NCBI RefSeq assembly: GCF_958450345.1
Contig: NC_088782.1
Coordinates: 118,406,046 to 118,470,045 of the forward strand
Direction of reading: 5' to 3'
From: Calliphora vicina
Taxonomy: Eukaryota; Arthropoda; Insecta; Diptera; Calliphoridae
Length of the DNA stretch: 64,000 nt
The translations under genes were made by a program, and so were the position numbers. Within the stretch, counting starts at the first letter, position 1. Every line of letters begins with the position of its first letter. Positions 11,290-22,990 of this stretch are shown piece by piece. Under the pieces are notes generated by a model, which was not told the DNA's origin, ran no database searches, and saw only the letters and a program-made list of their open reading frames with translations.

Positions 11290-14200
11290 AACTTGGTTTG
11301 TATACTAAAACCTGGTTTTTATTCTAAAACCTGGTTTTTATTCTAAAAACTGGTTTTTATTCTAAAACCTGGTTTTTATTCTAAAAACTGGTTTTTATTC
11401 TAAAACCTGGTTTTTATTCTAAAAACTGGTTTTTATTCTAAAACCACGTTTTTATACTAAAACCACGTTTTTATACTAAAACCACGTTTTTATACTAAAA
11501 CCACGTTTTTATACTAAAACCACGTTTTTATACTAAAACCACGTTTTTATACTAAAACCACGTTTTTATACTAAAACCACGTTTTATACTAAAACCACGT
11601 TTTTATACTAAAACCACGTTTTTATACTAAAACCACGTTTTTATACTAAAACCACGTTTTTATACTAAAACCACGTTTTTATACTAAAACCACGTTTTTA
11701 TACTAAAACCACGTTTTTATACTAAAACCACGTTTTTATACTAAAACCACGTTTTTATACTAAAACCACGTTTTTATACTAAAACCACGTTTTTATACTA
11801 AAACCACGTTTTTTAATTAAACCACGTTTTTTAATAAAACCCTCGTTTTATACTAAAAACCTGGTTTTATACTAAAACCCTGGTTTTATACTAAAACCCT
11901 GGTTTTATACTAAAACCTGGTTTTATACTAAAACCCTGGTTTTATACTAAAACCCTGGTTTTATACTAAAACCCTGGTTTTATACTAAAACCCTGGTTTT
12001 ATACTAAAACCCTGGTTTTATACTAAACCCTGGTTTTATACTAAAACCCTGGTTTTATACTAAACCCTGGTTTTATACTAAACCCTGGTTTTATTCTAAA
12101 ACCCTGGTTTTATTCTAAAACCCTGGTTTTATTCTAAAACCCTGGTTTTATAGTAAAAACCTGATTTTATACTAAAAACCTGGTTGTATACTAAAACCCT
12201 GTTTTATACTAAGAACCAGGTTTTAGTATAAAACCAGGTTTTAGTATAAAACCAGGTTCTTAGTATAAAACCAGGTTCTTAGTATAAAAACCAGGTTTTA
12301 GTATAAAAACGTGGTTTTAGTATAAAAACGTGGTTTTAGTATAAAGACCAGGTTTTAGTATAAAACCAGGGTTTTAGTATAAAAACGTGGTTTTAGTATA
12401 AAGACCAGGTTTTAGTATAAAAACCAGGTTTTAGTATAAAAACCAGGTTTTAGTATAAAACCAGGTTTTAGAATAAAAACCTGGTTTTATACTAAAACCC
12501 TGCTTTTATACTAAAAACCTGGTTTTATACTAAAAACCTGGTTTTATACTAAAACCCTGGTTTTTATACTAAAACCCTGGTTTTTATACTAAAACCCTGG
12601 TTTTTATACTAAAACCCTGGTTTTTATACTAAAACCCTGGTTTTTATACTAAAACCCTGGTTTTTATACTAAAACCCTGGTTTTTATACTAAAACCCTGG
12701 TTTTTATACTAAAACCCTGGTTTTAATACTAAAACCCTGGTTTTTATACTAAAACCACGTTTTTATACTAAAACCACGTTTTTATACTAAAACCTGGTTT
12801 TTATACTAAAAACTGGTTTTTATACTAAAAACTGGTTTTTATACTAAAACCTGGTTTTTATACTAAAAACTGGTTTTTATACTAAAAACTGGTTTTTATA
12901 CTAAAACCTGGTTTTTGTACTAAAACCTGGTTTTTGTACTAAAACCTGGTTTTTGTACTAAAACCTGGTTTTTGTACTAAAACCTGGTTTTTATACTAAA
13001 ACCTGGTTTTTATACTAAAACCTGGTTTTTATACTAAAACCACGTTTTTATACTAAAACCTGGTTTTTATACTAAAACCTGGTTTTTATACTAAAACCAC
13101 GTTTTTATACTAAAACCACGTTTTTATACTAAAACCACGTTTTTATACTAAAACCACGTTTTTATACTAAAACCACGTTTTTATACTAAAACCACGTTTT
13201 TATACTAAAACCTGGTTTTTATACTAAAACCTGGTTTTTGTACTAAAACCTGGTTTTTGTACTAAAACCTGGTTTTTGTACTAAAACCTGGTTTTTATAC
13301 TAAAACCTGGTTTTTATACTAAAACCTGGTTTTTATACTAAAACCTGGTTTTTATACTAAAACCACGTTTTTATACTAAAACCTGGTTTTTATACTAAAA
13401 CCACGTTTTTATACTAAAACCACGTTTTTATACTAAAACCACGTTTTTATACTAAAACCACGTTTTTATACTAAAACCACGTTTTTATACTAAAACCACG
13501 TTTTTATACTAAAACCACGTTTTTATACTAAAACCACGTTTTTATACTAAAACCACGTTTTTATACTAAAACCACGTTTTTATACTAAAACCACGTTTTT
13601 ATACTAAAATCACGTTTTTATACTAAAACCACGTTTTTATACTAAAACCACGTTTTTATACTAAAACCACGTTTTTATACTAAAACCACGTTTTTATACT
13701 AAAACCTGGTTTTTATACTAAAACCTGGTTTTTATACTAAAACCTGGTTTTTGTACTAAAACCTGGTTTTTGTACTAAAAACTGGTTTTTATACTAAAAC
13801 CTGGTTTTTTGTACTAAAACCTGGTTTTTGTACTAAAGCCTGGTTTTTGTACTAAAACCTGGTTTTTATACTAAAACCTGGTCTTTATACTAAAACCTGG
13901 TCTTTATACTAAAACCTGGTCTTTATACTAAAACCTGGTCTTTATACTAAAACCTGGTCTTTATACTAAAACCACGTTTTTATACTAAAACCACGTTTTT
14001 ATACTAAAACCACGTTTTTATACTAAAACCACGTTTTTATACTAAAACCACGTTTTTATACTAAAACCACGTTTTTATACTAAAACCTGGATTTTATACT
14101 AAAACCTGGTTTTTATACTAAAACCTGGTTTTTGTACTAAAACCTGGTTTTTATACTAAAACCTGGTTTTTATACTAAAAACTGGTTTTTATACTAAAAC

Positions 14201-15167
14201 CTGGTTTTTATACTAAAACCTGGTTTTTGTACTAAAACCTGGTTTTCATACTAAAACCTGGTTTTCATACTAAAACCTGGTTTTCATACTAAAACCTGGT
14301 TTTTATACTAAAACCTGGTTTTTATACTAAAACCTGGTTTTTGTACTAAAACCTGGTTTTTATACTAAAACCTGGTTTTTATACTAAAACCTGGTTTTTA
14401 TACTAAAAACTGGTTTTTATACTAAAACCTGGTTTTTATACTAAAACCTGGTTTTTATACTAAAACCTGGTTTTTGTACTAAAAACTGGTTTTTATACTA
14501 AAACCTGGTTTTTATACTAAATCCTGGTTTTTGTACTAAAACTTGGTTTTTTATACAACCTGGTTTTTATACTAAAACCTGGTCTTTATACTAAAACCAC
14601 GTTTTTATACTAAAACCACGTTTTTATACTAAAACCACGTTTTTATACTAAAACCACGTTTTTATACTAAAACCACGTTTTTATACTAAAACCTGGTTTT
14701 TATACTAAAACCTGGTTTTTATACTAAAACCTGGTTTTTATACTAAAACCTGGTTTTTTGTACTAAAACCTGGTTTTTGTACTAAAACCTGGTTTTTGTA
14801 CTAAAGCCTGGTTTTTATACTAAAACCTGGTTTTTGTACTAAAACCTGGTTTTTATACTAAAACCTGGTTTTTATACTAAAAACTGGTTTTTATACTAAA
14901 ACCTGGTTTTTATACTAAAACCTGGTTTTTATACTAAAATCAGGTTTTAGTACAAAAACCAGATATAGTACAAAAACCTGGTTTTTGTACTAAAACCTTG
15001 TTTTTGTACTAAAACCTGGTTTTTATACTAAAACCTGGTTTTTGTACTAAAACCTGTTTTTTATACAACCTGGTTTTTATACTAAAACCTGGTTTTTGTA
15101 CTAAAACCTGGTTTTTATACTAAAACCTGGTTTTTATACTAAATTCACGTTTTTATACTAAAACCAA
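11290..15167 (-). repeat. 19-bp satellite array 2, inverted relative to array 1
   Basis: About 3.88 kb, equivalent to about 200 units. The main forms are CCACGTTTTTATACTAAAA (reverse complement of array 1) and versions with CCTGG or CCCTGG linkers. Variants occur in blocks: ATACT versus GTACT, CTTT for TTTT, CATAC, and CCACG versus CCTGG. A segment at about 12205-12475 runs in the opposite orientation. The array ends about 85 bp from the splice donor of protease exon 1. Confidence 0.97.
12205..12475 (+). repeat. Inverted segment inside 19-bp array 2
   Basis: Here the units read CCAGGTTTTAGTATAAAA or CGTGGTTTTAGTATAAAA, i.e. array-1 orientation. Both flanks read CCTGGTTTTATACTAAAA. Both switch points are sharp, as expected of a small inversion or a template switch within the array. 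Confidence 0.85.
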
Positions 15168-15250
15168 CATTTAGAAATAGTTCTCTTTCTGCCGACCACT
15201 GCTGTTTTCTACCAATTACTTAAAACATTTAGTTTTTATCTGTTAATTAC

Positions 15251-15612
15251 CTGCATGAACATGTTGTCGAATACAGTGTATCCTGGGCTGCTGCTGCTCC
15301 TGCATTATTATTAGCATTTACTCCATTAGTCGTAGTGTTTGATTGTGGTTTTGAATTGTTGCGATTAAAGACACCAAACCAAGTTTTGATGGGATTTTCT
15401 TGTCTGCCTGATGGTTGAGATGCTGCTAATTTGATTTGATGAAGACGATGCTGATGCAAATCTAGGCCTTTGGCTGGCACTTTTTTTGGCAGCTGTTGAC
15501 TGTAGGCATGATATTTACCAGGAAGTATATTGCCATCATGTTCATTTAGAGCCAGCGTTAAACAAATACAGGAAATAATTAAAATGCAAACAGTTTGTTC
15601 TAAATGGAGCAT
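15251..15612 (-). CDS. Serine protease exon 1: signal peptide and pro-region
   Basis: The start ATG is at 15612-15610 in the context ACAAAATG, which matches the fly start consensus. An open frame further upstream lacks a good start. The first ~22 residues (MLHLEQTVCILIISCICLTL region) form a signal peptide. A ~95-residue pro-region follows, with Gln/His-rich, Asn/Thr-rich and poly-Ala parts and no clip domain that I can recognise. The exon ends with the codons for TCSC plus two bases, AG, before a GTAATT donor at 15250. Joined to the exon at 2379-3150 this gives CSC-R-CGERNDESRIVGG. The Cys next to the activation site is the usual partner that keeps the pro-peptide attached after cleavage. 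On its own the exon would be hard to assign; the phase and motif match to the protease exon make it convincing. Confidence 0.8.
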
Positions 15613-15727
15613 TTTGTTTGAAACTGTAACTGTGTTTGGGAATTTTGGTTTAAACTCAAAATTTAAGAACTGCAGTAGTGTTAATGTTAGAAACACGTTT
15701 AACTAAACGTTAGTTACACAGTTTTTG

Positions 15728-15734
15728 TTATATA
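15728..15734 (-). promoter_or_regulatory. Possible TATA box of the serine protease gene
   Basis: TATATAA on the minus strand lies about 120 nt upstream of the ATG. A TTTAGTT sequence roughly 30 nt downstream could hold the start site. In AT-rich DNA this is suggestive only. Confidence 0.3.
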
Positions 15735-15989
15735 ATTTTAGTTTAATTTTTTGTTATTATTAAAAGTATGTTGTTAATTGCTTGTGGAATTCACTGTTGT
15801 TTTGCGTTTAGCTGTGTCACGCTATAGAATTTAGTTTTTTTTGATATTTTCTTTTGCAAAATTTCACATGCACATCTTAATGTAATAATTTAGCAACATG
15901 CATATTGTTTAAAAAGCTGTAAAACTACACAAATTACAGTTAAAGATTGTAAGGAGACTGGGCGGGGAAGATGTGGTTTTAAATACCCT

Positions 15990-16400
15990 ACACCAGGAGC
16001 AAAGCAAACAGCTGTAGTCTTAGTTTAGCTTGAAAGTTAGATGCTAAAATAGTCATAATTTACATTATAATTTAGCTCTTTAAATAGTCTTAACTTAGCT
16101 TGCAATAGCGGTTCAATTTAGCTTCAATTACAGTTATTTGTAGTAGAAAATTATTGTCCCAGTTTAGCTTCAATTGAAAGTCTTTGTTCAAATTCTTTTT
16201 TAGTCTGGGTTTAGCTTGAAATGTAGGTCTAGTTTAGTTGCAATTAAATGGCTTTGTATAGTCTTGGTTTAGTTTGAAATGTAGGTCTAGTTTAGCTTCA
16301 ATTAAAGGGTTATTATAATCTTGGTTTAGCTTGAAATGTAGGTCTAATTTGTTGTAGCTTTAATTGAATGCCTTAATAAAACCCTAAATCCTTTTAAACT
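15990..16400 (-). repeat. Degenerate repeat with GTTTAGCTTGAAAT / TTTAGCTTCAATT motifs
   Basis: Several loosely spaced copies (roughly 50-65 bp apart) of TTTAGCTTCAATT and GTTTAGCTTGAAATGTAG. The motifs are the reverse complement of the GAAGCTAAA core in the cluster at 8842-9265, so they probably belong to one old family. Confidence 0.6.
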
Positions 16401-16805
16401 CCTAGTTAAGTTTCAAATTTAAATCATCTTAAATGTTTGTTTGTTAAACTTAGTTTAACTAGCTGATTAAATGACCGTTTAATAAAACTTTAGTTCAATA
16501 TAATCTTATAAATAGTAATTTATTTGGAAAATACAGCTTGGGTTAGTTAATCTTTAGTTTAGTTAGTTTGTTTATAGTAATCTAAGTTTAAGTATGACTG
16601 TATGCCAGCTCTTGGGAGTAGGGTATGAAAACTTTTGCTATAAACTGCTAAAGATGTTTAAATTCTTTAGAAATTTTGTTATTTTTTAGAAAATTATTTC
16701 CTTTTAATGGAAAATTATTATTTTAATTTCTATTAATATTTTTTTGATTTTTGTTGAATTTTATTTAAACAAAAATTTCAATTAAATTTTTTCAAAAAAA
16801 ATTTT

Positions 16806-18183
16806 AAATAAAATTGTGAATTTTATTAGACATTTCTCCACATAATTAACGATAACTCAAAAACGTTTAGTCCGATATTATTAAAATAAACATAGAAATT
16901 TAAGAGCATTAACTACTCAATTTTATGTATATCAAAGAAAAAACTAAAATTTTTGTGAAACTGAGCGAATTCACTTAATTAAGAATAAATTCGAAAAGAA
17001 TCCATCGAGTTTTATGATTGATATCTCATTTTGTTGCTATTATATGTGGCTTTGCCATAAACTAATAAATCTGAACAATTTCTGAAGTTTTCGATTTTTA
17101 ATGATTTTTTAAAAACAAAAAAATTTTCTAATTTCAAGTAAAAAATATATTTTTTCCATCAATTTGTTATTATAACTCCGAAACTACTGAGCCGATTAAA
17201 ATGCAATATATATGAGAAAATTTGTTTATAGCATGAGGAAAATGTTTTCAAAATTCAATCAATCCAAAGAAGAACATTAACTACTTAATTTGATGTATAT
17301 CATAGAAAAAACTAAAATTTTGTGAAAATGAGCGAATTCACTTAATTAAGAATAAATTAGAAAATAATCAACCGATTTTTATGATTGATATCTCATTTTG
17401 TTGCTATTATATGTGGCTTTACCATAAACTAATAAATCTGAACAATTTCTGAAGTTTTCGATTTTTCATGATTTTTTTAAAACAAAAAAATTTTAAAATT
17501 TCAAGTAAAAAAAATATTTTTTCCATCAATTTGTTATTATAACTCCGAAACTACTGAGCCGATTGTAACGCAATATATATAAGAAAATTTGTTTATAGCA
17601 TGAGGAAAATGTTTTCAAAATTCAATCAATCGAAAGAAGAACATTAACTATTAAATTTTATATATATCAAACAAAATAGTAAAATTTTGTGAAAATGAGC
17701 GAATTCACTTAATTGAGGATAAATTCGAAAAAAATCCATGGATTTTTATGATCGATATTTTGTTTTGTTGCTATTATATGTAGCTTTGCGATAAAGCAAT
17801 AAATCTGAACAATTTCTGGCGTTTTCGATTTTTAATGATTTTTTAAAAAAAAAAAATTTGATATTTGAACGTAAAAAATATATTTTTTCCATTAATTTTT
17901 TAATATAACTCCGAAACTATTGAGCCGATTAAAATGCAATATATAAACGGATTAAAGGCTATGTAAAACTAAAATTTTCTAAACTTATTTGAATAACATT
18001 GGACTAACCGTTTTTGAGTTATCATTAGTTATGTGGGGAAACGTCTAAAAAAAAATTCACAATTTTCCTTAAATTTTTTTTTTTAAATTTGGACCATATT
18101 TGTATTATTGTTACCACAATACATCAAAATAGTATAGTGGCTTAAAAAGCCTCTATTTTTTTTTTATTTTGTTGCCCGGTGTT
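16806..18183 (+). mobile_element. Non-autonomous element: inverted ends plus three ~360-bp internal repeats
   Basis: The left end (16806-16893) and right end (about 17966-18063) are inverted copies. Each has ACTCAAAAACG and TAGTCC (or their complement) in the same order, and both reach AAAATTGTGAATTT at the outer side. Between them the AACTCCGAAACTA block recurs near 17175, 17535 and 17910. The right side then runs on to TTTGTTGCCC at about 18183, as in the copy at 1-1430. No transposase is visible. The plan resembles TIR elements carrying internal tandem repeats known from flies, but the family is not identified. Confidence 0.7.
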
Positions 18184-18189
18184 TAAGAC

Positions 18190-20165
18190 TGAATAATTAA
18201 TTTCATATAATTAAGTTATTTATTCATTATTTCATTTAAATTTCATTATTACTTTTTTATTTTATTTTAATTTAAAAAATTATTTATTAATTTCACGCTG
18301 CTTTTGGTTTAATTTATTAAAAAAAAACTTTAATAACTTCTTTTTTTCTTCCAAAACTTTGGTTTTTGTAATTATTCAAATGTATAAATTCATTTCTGTT
18401 TTTTTTTATTTTCAAATGTTAGAACTTTTCTCTTTCTTTCTTTCTATCTTTTCTTTAAGCTGTTAAGAATATTAATTGATTGAATATTTCTTTGATTTTA
18501 TAACCGTTTTAAAAATTTGCCAACATCTTTTCACGCGAAAGTCTGTTTAAAAACTAAACGTAAACGTTGTTACGTTTCCTACAACAATGTCCATAACGAC
18601 GACATTTCTTTCTTGACTTTCCATGTGTGTCTTCTTCTGCAGCTTTAATAATAATCAGTTTTGTTTTTTTTTTTTAGTTTTCTTTACTGTCAACGTTTTT
18701 ACGCATGCGATCATAATTGATCTTGTGTATTGTATTGCCAAGTCAACGTTAAACGTTGCAGCGCAGTTGGTTTTAACCATGGCTTTGAATTTTTAATAAA
18801 CCAAACTAAACTTAACTAAACTAAACTGTGGCACTCCACTGTGGAGAAAAAAGAATGCTTGTTCTTTGTACACAAACAACTACGTGCTTGGCCTGCTCAT
18901 TCATGTGTATTTTGTCTTGTTGTTGCTGTTGTTTGTTTGCTTTTGTAAACAATTGTTTATTTATTGTTGTTGACTTTTTGTGTGCTCCCCTGTTTACCAC
19001 ACATATGTATGCTCTCATACTCATATATATTCATACATACGTGCCATCACACTCCCCTTTCGTGGGGGAAGAGAGACTGAGTGAGCTCAAAGAAAGTCTC
19101 GTTTATGGTCGTTTTTATTTATTTGTTGGGGTCGTGTTTCTGTGTGTGTGTAGCCAGTTACATTTTCGTGAGTTTGCTTGTTGTTGTTGTTGTTCTTATA
19201 GCAAAACAAACCGTAAAGTAAGAACAACAACATTCTTTACGCCATTGTTGTTTTGTAAAGTTCTGTTTTGGTTATTGTTGCTGTTTGCATTGACGCTGTC
19301 GTGTGCGCAGGCGTAAATGTCTTTAAAATGCTAATAAGTTTAATAATAATTCTTGTAGTCTGTTTTGCTGTTTTATTTTAACGCTTTTTTTTAATAAGTA
19401 AATACAAGATATTGGTTTAAAGTACACAGAGAGAAATTTTAAACTTACATATTTCTTTAAACATGGTTTAACAGACTAACAAAGTTTAGTTAAACTCTCA
19501 AAATGCCGTTTAACTGAAATTTTAATTCATAGAAATTTGCTAGCTAGGATTTAGAGAACCTAAATTTTACCTTTAACTAAATTCAATATTTTTCCTCCAT
19601 TTCCATTTAAAAACTTCCCACAATTTCGCCAACTCATAACTATAAACTGTTAAATCTATGACAATTACTTTTAAAATTTCCACACATTTCCATGTGGAAA
19701 ACAAACATAAACATATAATTTTGCATAAAAAAAAACTTTAAAAATATGGCATAAATAACTTCAGGGAAAAACTCCTCAATACACACCCTAGAAAAACCAC
19801 ACTTGCAAACAATTGACACAAAATAACAATTACCACAAGTTGGGAAAAAATAGAACTAAAAAATATTTACCCAACTTTACAAAGTCATTTTGAGTTATTG
19901 AAAACTAAGAAAAATAACAATTTAAATTGGCATCAAAATGATGACAAAGTAAAAAGAAAATAACAAATAATAGTCTGACATATTTAAGAAGAAAATTTGC
20001 ATATAAAAACAGAAAATAATAGAGATTTCTTTTAAATGAATAAAAAAAGTAAAAAAAAACTTTCCATAGGAAAATTTGCACTGAAGTTATTAAAAAAAGA
20101 AATATGTATGCGCAAATTTGGGTAAATATTTGCGCAAATTTGGTTCTATAGAAAATTTTACATTA
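18190..20165. other. Non-coding interval
   Basis: AT-rich DNA. There is a patch of TTGTTGTTG/CAACAACAA, T-runs and GTGTGTGTG at 18.8-19.3 kb. A 162-codon open frame at 18828-19316 is Cys/Phe/Leu-rich because of the TTG/TGT repeats and is not credible as a protein. The rest is AT-rich without gene signals. Confidence 0.55.
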
Positions 20166-20169
20166 ACTT

Positions 20170-22545
20170 GTTTCAAACATCTAGAGAAAATAAAAATTTT
20201 GTATAAAAAAATTTGCACAAATTTGTGTTAAATATTTTCTTTAGAACATTTTGCACAAATTTGAGCTAAATATTTTCTAGAGACAATTTCACACAAATTT
20301 GTGCTAGAAAAATTTGCACAAATTTGTGTAAAATTTTAGGAATTTTTACAATTGCTTTGAAAATTTTGCACAAATTTGTGTTAAATATTTTCTTTAGAAA
20401 ATTTTGCACAAGTAAATATTATTTTTGTTTGTTTCAAACATCTAGAGAAAATAAAAATTTTCTATAAAAAAATTTGCACAAATTTGTGTTAAATATTTTC
20501 TTTTGAACATTTTGCACAAATTTGTGCTAAATATTTTCTAAAGACAATTTCACACAAATTTGTGCTAGAAAAATTTGCACAAATTTGTGTAAAATTTTAG
20601 AAATTTTTACAATTGCTTTGAAAATTTTGCACAAATTTGTGTTAAATATTTTCTTTAGAAAATTTTGCACAAGTAAATATTATTTTTTTTAAATAATTTT
20701 GCACAAATTTATGTTAAAAATTTTCTAAAGATAAAGAAATATCAAATTTGCGTTAAATATTTTTTTTTTTAGAAAATTTTTAACACAAATTTAACACAAT
20801 TCTTTCACAATATTTTTATTTAATTTATACAAATGTGTTGAAGACTTTTGCACAAATTTGTGTTAAATATTTTTTTTTAGATAATTTTGCACAAATTTGT
20901 GTTAAAATTCTTTAGACAAATTTGTCAAAAGTTTCTTTGGACAAACTAATCAAAAGTTTCTTTGGACAAGTTTGCACAAATTTATCAACAGTTTAGATAA
21001 TTTTTCACAAATTTATCAAAAGTTTCCTTAGACAATTTTGCATAAATTTGTCAAAAGTTTCTTTAGACAATTTTGCAAAAATTTGTCAATAATTTCTTTG
21101 GCTTATTTTCACAAATTTGTCAAAAGTTTCTTTAGACAAGTTTGCACAAATTTTTCAAAAGTTTCTTTAGTCACGTTTGCACAAATTTTTCAAAAGTTTC
21201 TTTAGACAAATTTGTCAAAAGTTCCTTTAGACAAATTTGCACAAATTTATCAAAAGTTTCTTTGGATAGTTTTGCACAAATTTGTCAATAATTTATTTGC
21301 ATTATTTTCACTTTAGAAACGTTTGCACAAATTTGATAAAAGTTTCTTTAGACAAGTTTTCACAAAATTGTGTTAAATATTTTCTTTAGAAAATTTTGCA
21401 CAAATTTGTGTTAAACATTTTCTTTAGAAAATTTCGCACAAATTTGTGTTAAATATTTTCTTTAGAAAACACAAATTTGTGTTAAATATTTTCTTTAGAA
21501 AATTTTTGCACATATTTGTGTTAAATATTTTCTTTAGAAAATTTAGCACAAATTTGTGTTAAATATTTTCTTTAGAAAATTTAGCACAAATTTGTGTTAA
21601 ATATTTTGTAGAGAAAATTTTGCACAAATTTGTGTTAAATATTTTGTAGAGAAAATTTTGCACAAATTTGTGTTAAATATTTTGTAGAGAAAATTTTGCA
21701 CAAATTTGTGTTAAATAATTTCTTTAGAAAATTTCGCACAAATTTGTGTTAAATATTTTCTTTAGAAAATTTCTCACAAATTTGTGTTAAATATTTTCTT
21801 TAGAAAATTTCGCACAAATTTGTGTTAAATATTTTCTTTAGAAAATTTCGCACAAATTTGTGTTAAATATTTTCTTTAGAAAATTTCGCACAAATTTGTG
21901 TTAAATATTTGTGTTAAATATTTTCTTTAGAAAATTTTTGCACAAATTTGTGTTAAATATTTTCTTTGTGTTAAATATTTTCTTTAGAAAATTTTGCACA
22001 AATTTGTGTTAAATATTTTCTAGAGAAAATTTAACACAAATTTGTGTTAAATATTTTCTAGAGAAAATTTCACACAAATTTGTGTTAAATATTTTCTAGA
22101 GAAAATTTCACACAAATTTGTGTTAAATATTTTCTATAGAAAATTTTGCACAAATTTGTGTTAAATATTTTCTAGAGAAAACTTTGCACAAATTTGTGTT
22201 AAATATTTTCTAGAGAAAACTTTGCACTAATTTGTGTTAAATATTTTCTAGAGAAAACTTTGCACTAATTTGTGTTAAATATTTTCTAGAGAAAACTTTG
22301 CACAAATTTGTGTTAAATATTTTCTAGAGAAAATTTTGCACAAATTTGTGTTAAATATTTTCTTTAGAAAATTTTGCACAAATTTGTGTTAAATATTTTC
22401 TTTAGAAAATTTTTGCACAAATTTGTGTTAAACATTTTCTTTAGAAAATTTCGCACAAATTTGTGTTAAATATTTTCTTTAGAAAATTTTGCACAAATTT
22501 GTGTTAAATAATTTTTTCTTACAGAAACTTTTGCACAAATTTGCA
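20170..22545 (+). repeat. 38-bp satellite array 1
   Basis: The unit contains the perfect palindrome CACAAATTTGTG followed by TTAAATATTTTCTTTAGAAA, with a period of 38 bp in the regular part (21360-22500). The left third is older: it has a 261-bp duplication (GTTTCAAACATCTAGAG at 20170 and 20431) and a zone of TTTGTCAAAAGTTTCTTTAG variants (20900-21350). Variants TTTAG, TAGAG and TATAG occur in blocks. It is inverted relative to the array at 24300-28755. Confidence 0.95.
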
Positions 22546-22753
22546 CTAATTTTGTTGGAAATTTTTTTTTTTTAGAAATATTTTGCTTATCTTTAACAAT
22601 TTTCCCTTACTACAAACTTTATTGTCTCAATGTTTAGCAAAACTATTTAATTTAATTTTTTTTTCTCCATTTTATTACAGAACTTTACCAGAAATTGTTG
22701 CAGTCACGTTTTTAAAAACCAATAATTTTTTTTAGGTTTTCCTTTCCATTTTA

Positions 22754-22827
22754 ATGTGCTGTTTTTATAATACAAGCGAGTTTTTGAGTTTTTCAAAGTA
22801 CTCGCTTGTATTATAAAAACAGCACAT
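22754..22827. repeat. Perfect 28-bp inverted repeat (74-nt hairpin)
   Basis: The arms 22754-22781 and 22800-22827 are exact reverse complements (outer ATGTGCTGTTTTTATAA, inner ACAAGCGAGT) around an 18-nt loop. It lies about 165 bp upstream of the next gene's ATG. It may be a tiny mobile-element relic, or part of the promoter or 5' leader that folds strongly. Its size is miRNA-precursor-like, but the fully perfect stem points to a recent inverted duplication. Confidence 0.85.
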
Positions 22828-22914
22828 AAATCTCTCACATTCTCACCCACTCACACAATCAAGGAACTATCTGTCTGTCTGTCTCTGTGTCTGTCTATGT
22901 GTCTGTCCTAACTG

Positions 22915-22920
22915 TCATTT
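22915..22920 (+). promoter_or_regulatory. Possible initiator of the SIM-repeat gene
   Basis: TCATTT matches the fly initiator consensus. It lies between a CTGT-rich tract and an A-rich leader, about 75 nt before the ATG at 22991. No TATA box is obvious. Weak evidence. Confidence 0.25.
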
Positions 22921-22990
22921 CGCAAGAAAAAACAAAAAACCAAAAAGTACCTCAAATAACTGCGACACATTAGCGTGAGAATTCTAAACT

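Larger units (their letters stand above)
3151..15250 (-). other. 12.1-kb intron of the serine protease gene
   Basis: The donor on the minus strand is CAG|GTAATT at 15250 and the acceptor is TTTTTAG at 3151. Both sides are phase 2. The intron contains two large 19-bp satellite arrays in opposite orientation, a 23-bp repeat, a hairpin element and a DD37E transposon. The assignment rests on splice-site and phase agreement and on the Cys-x-Cys-Arg-Cys-Gly junction just before the activation site. A short phase-symmetric exon in between cannot be excluded. Confidence 0.75.

Noticed and set aside
18828..19316. 162-codon open frame on the plus strand
   Set aside because: Cys/Phe/Leu-rich product driven by TTGTTG/TGTGTG runs. 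No domain, no splice context, and the opposite strand is also partly open.
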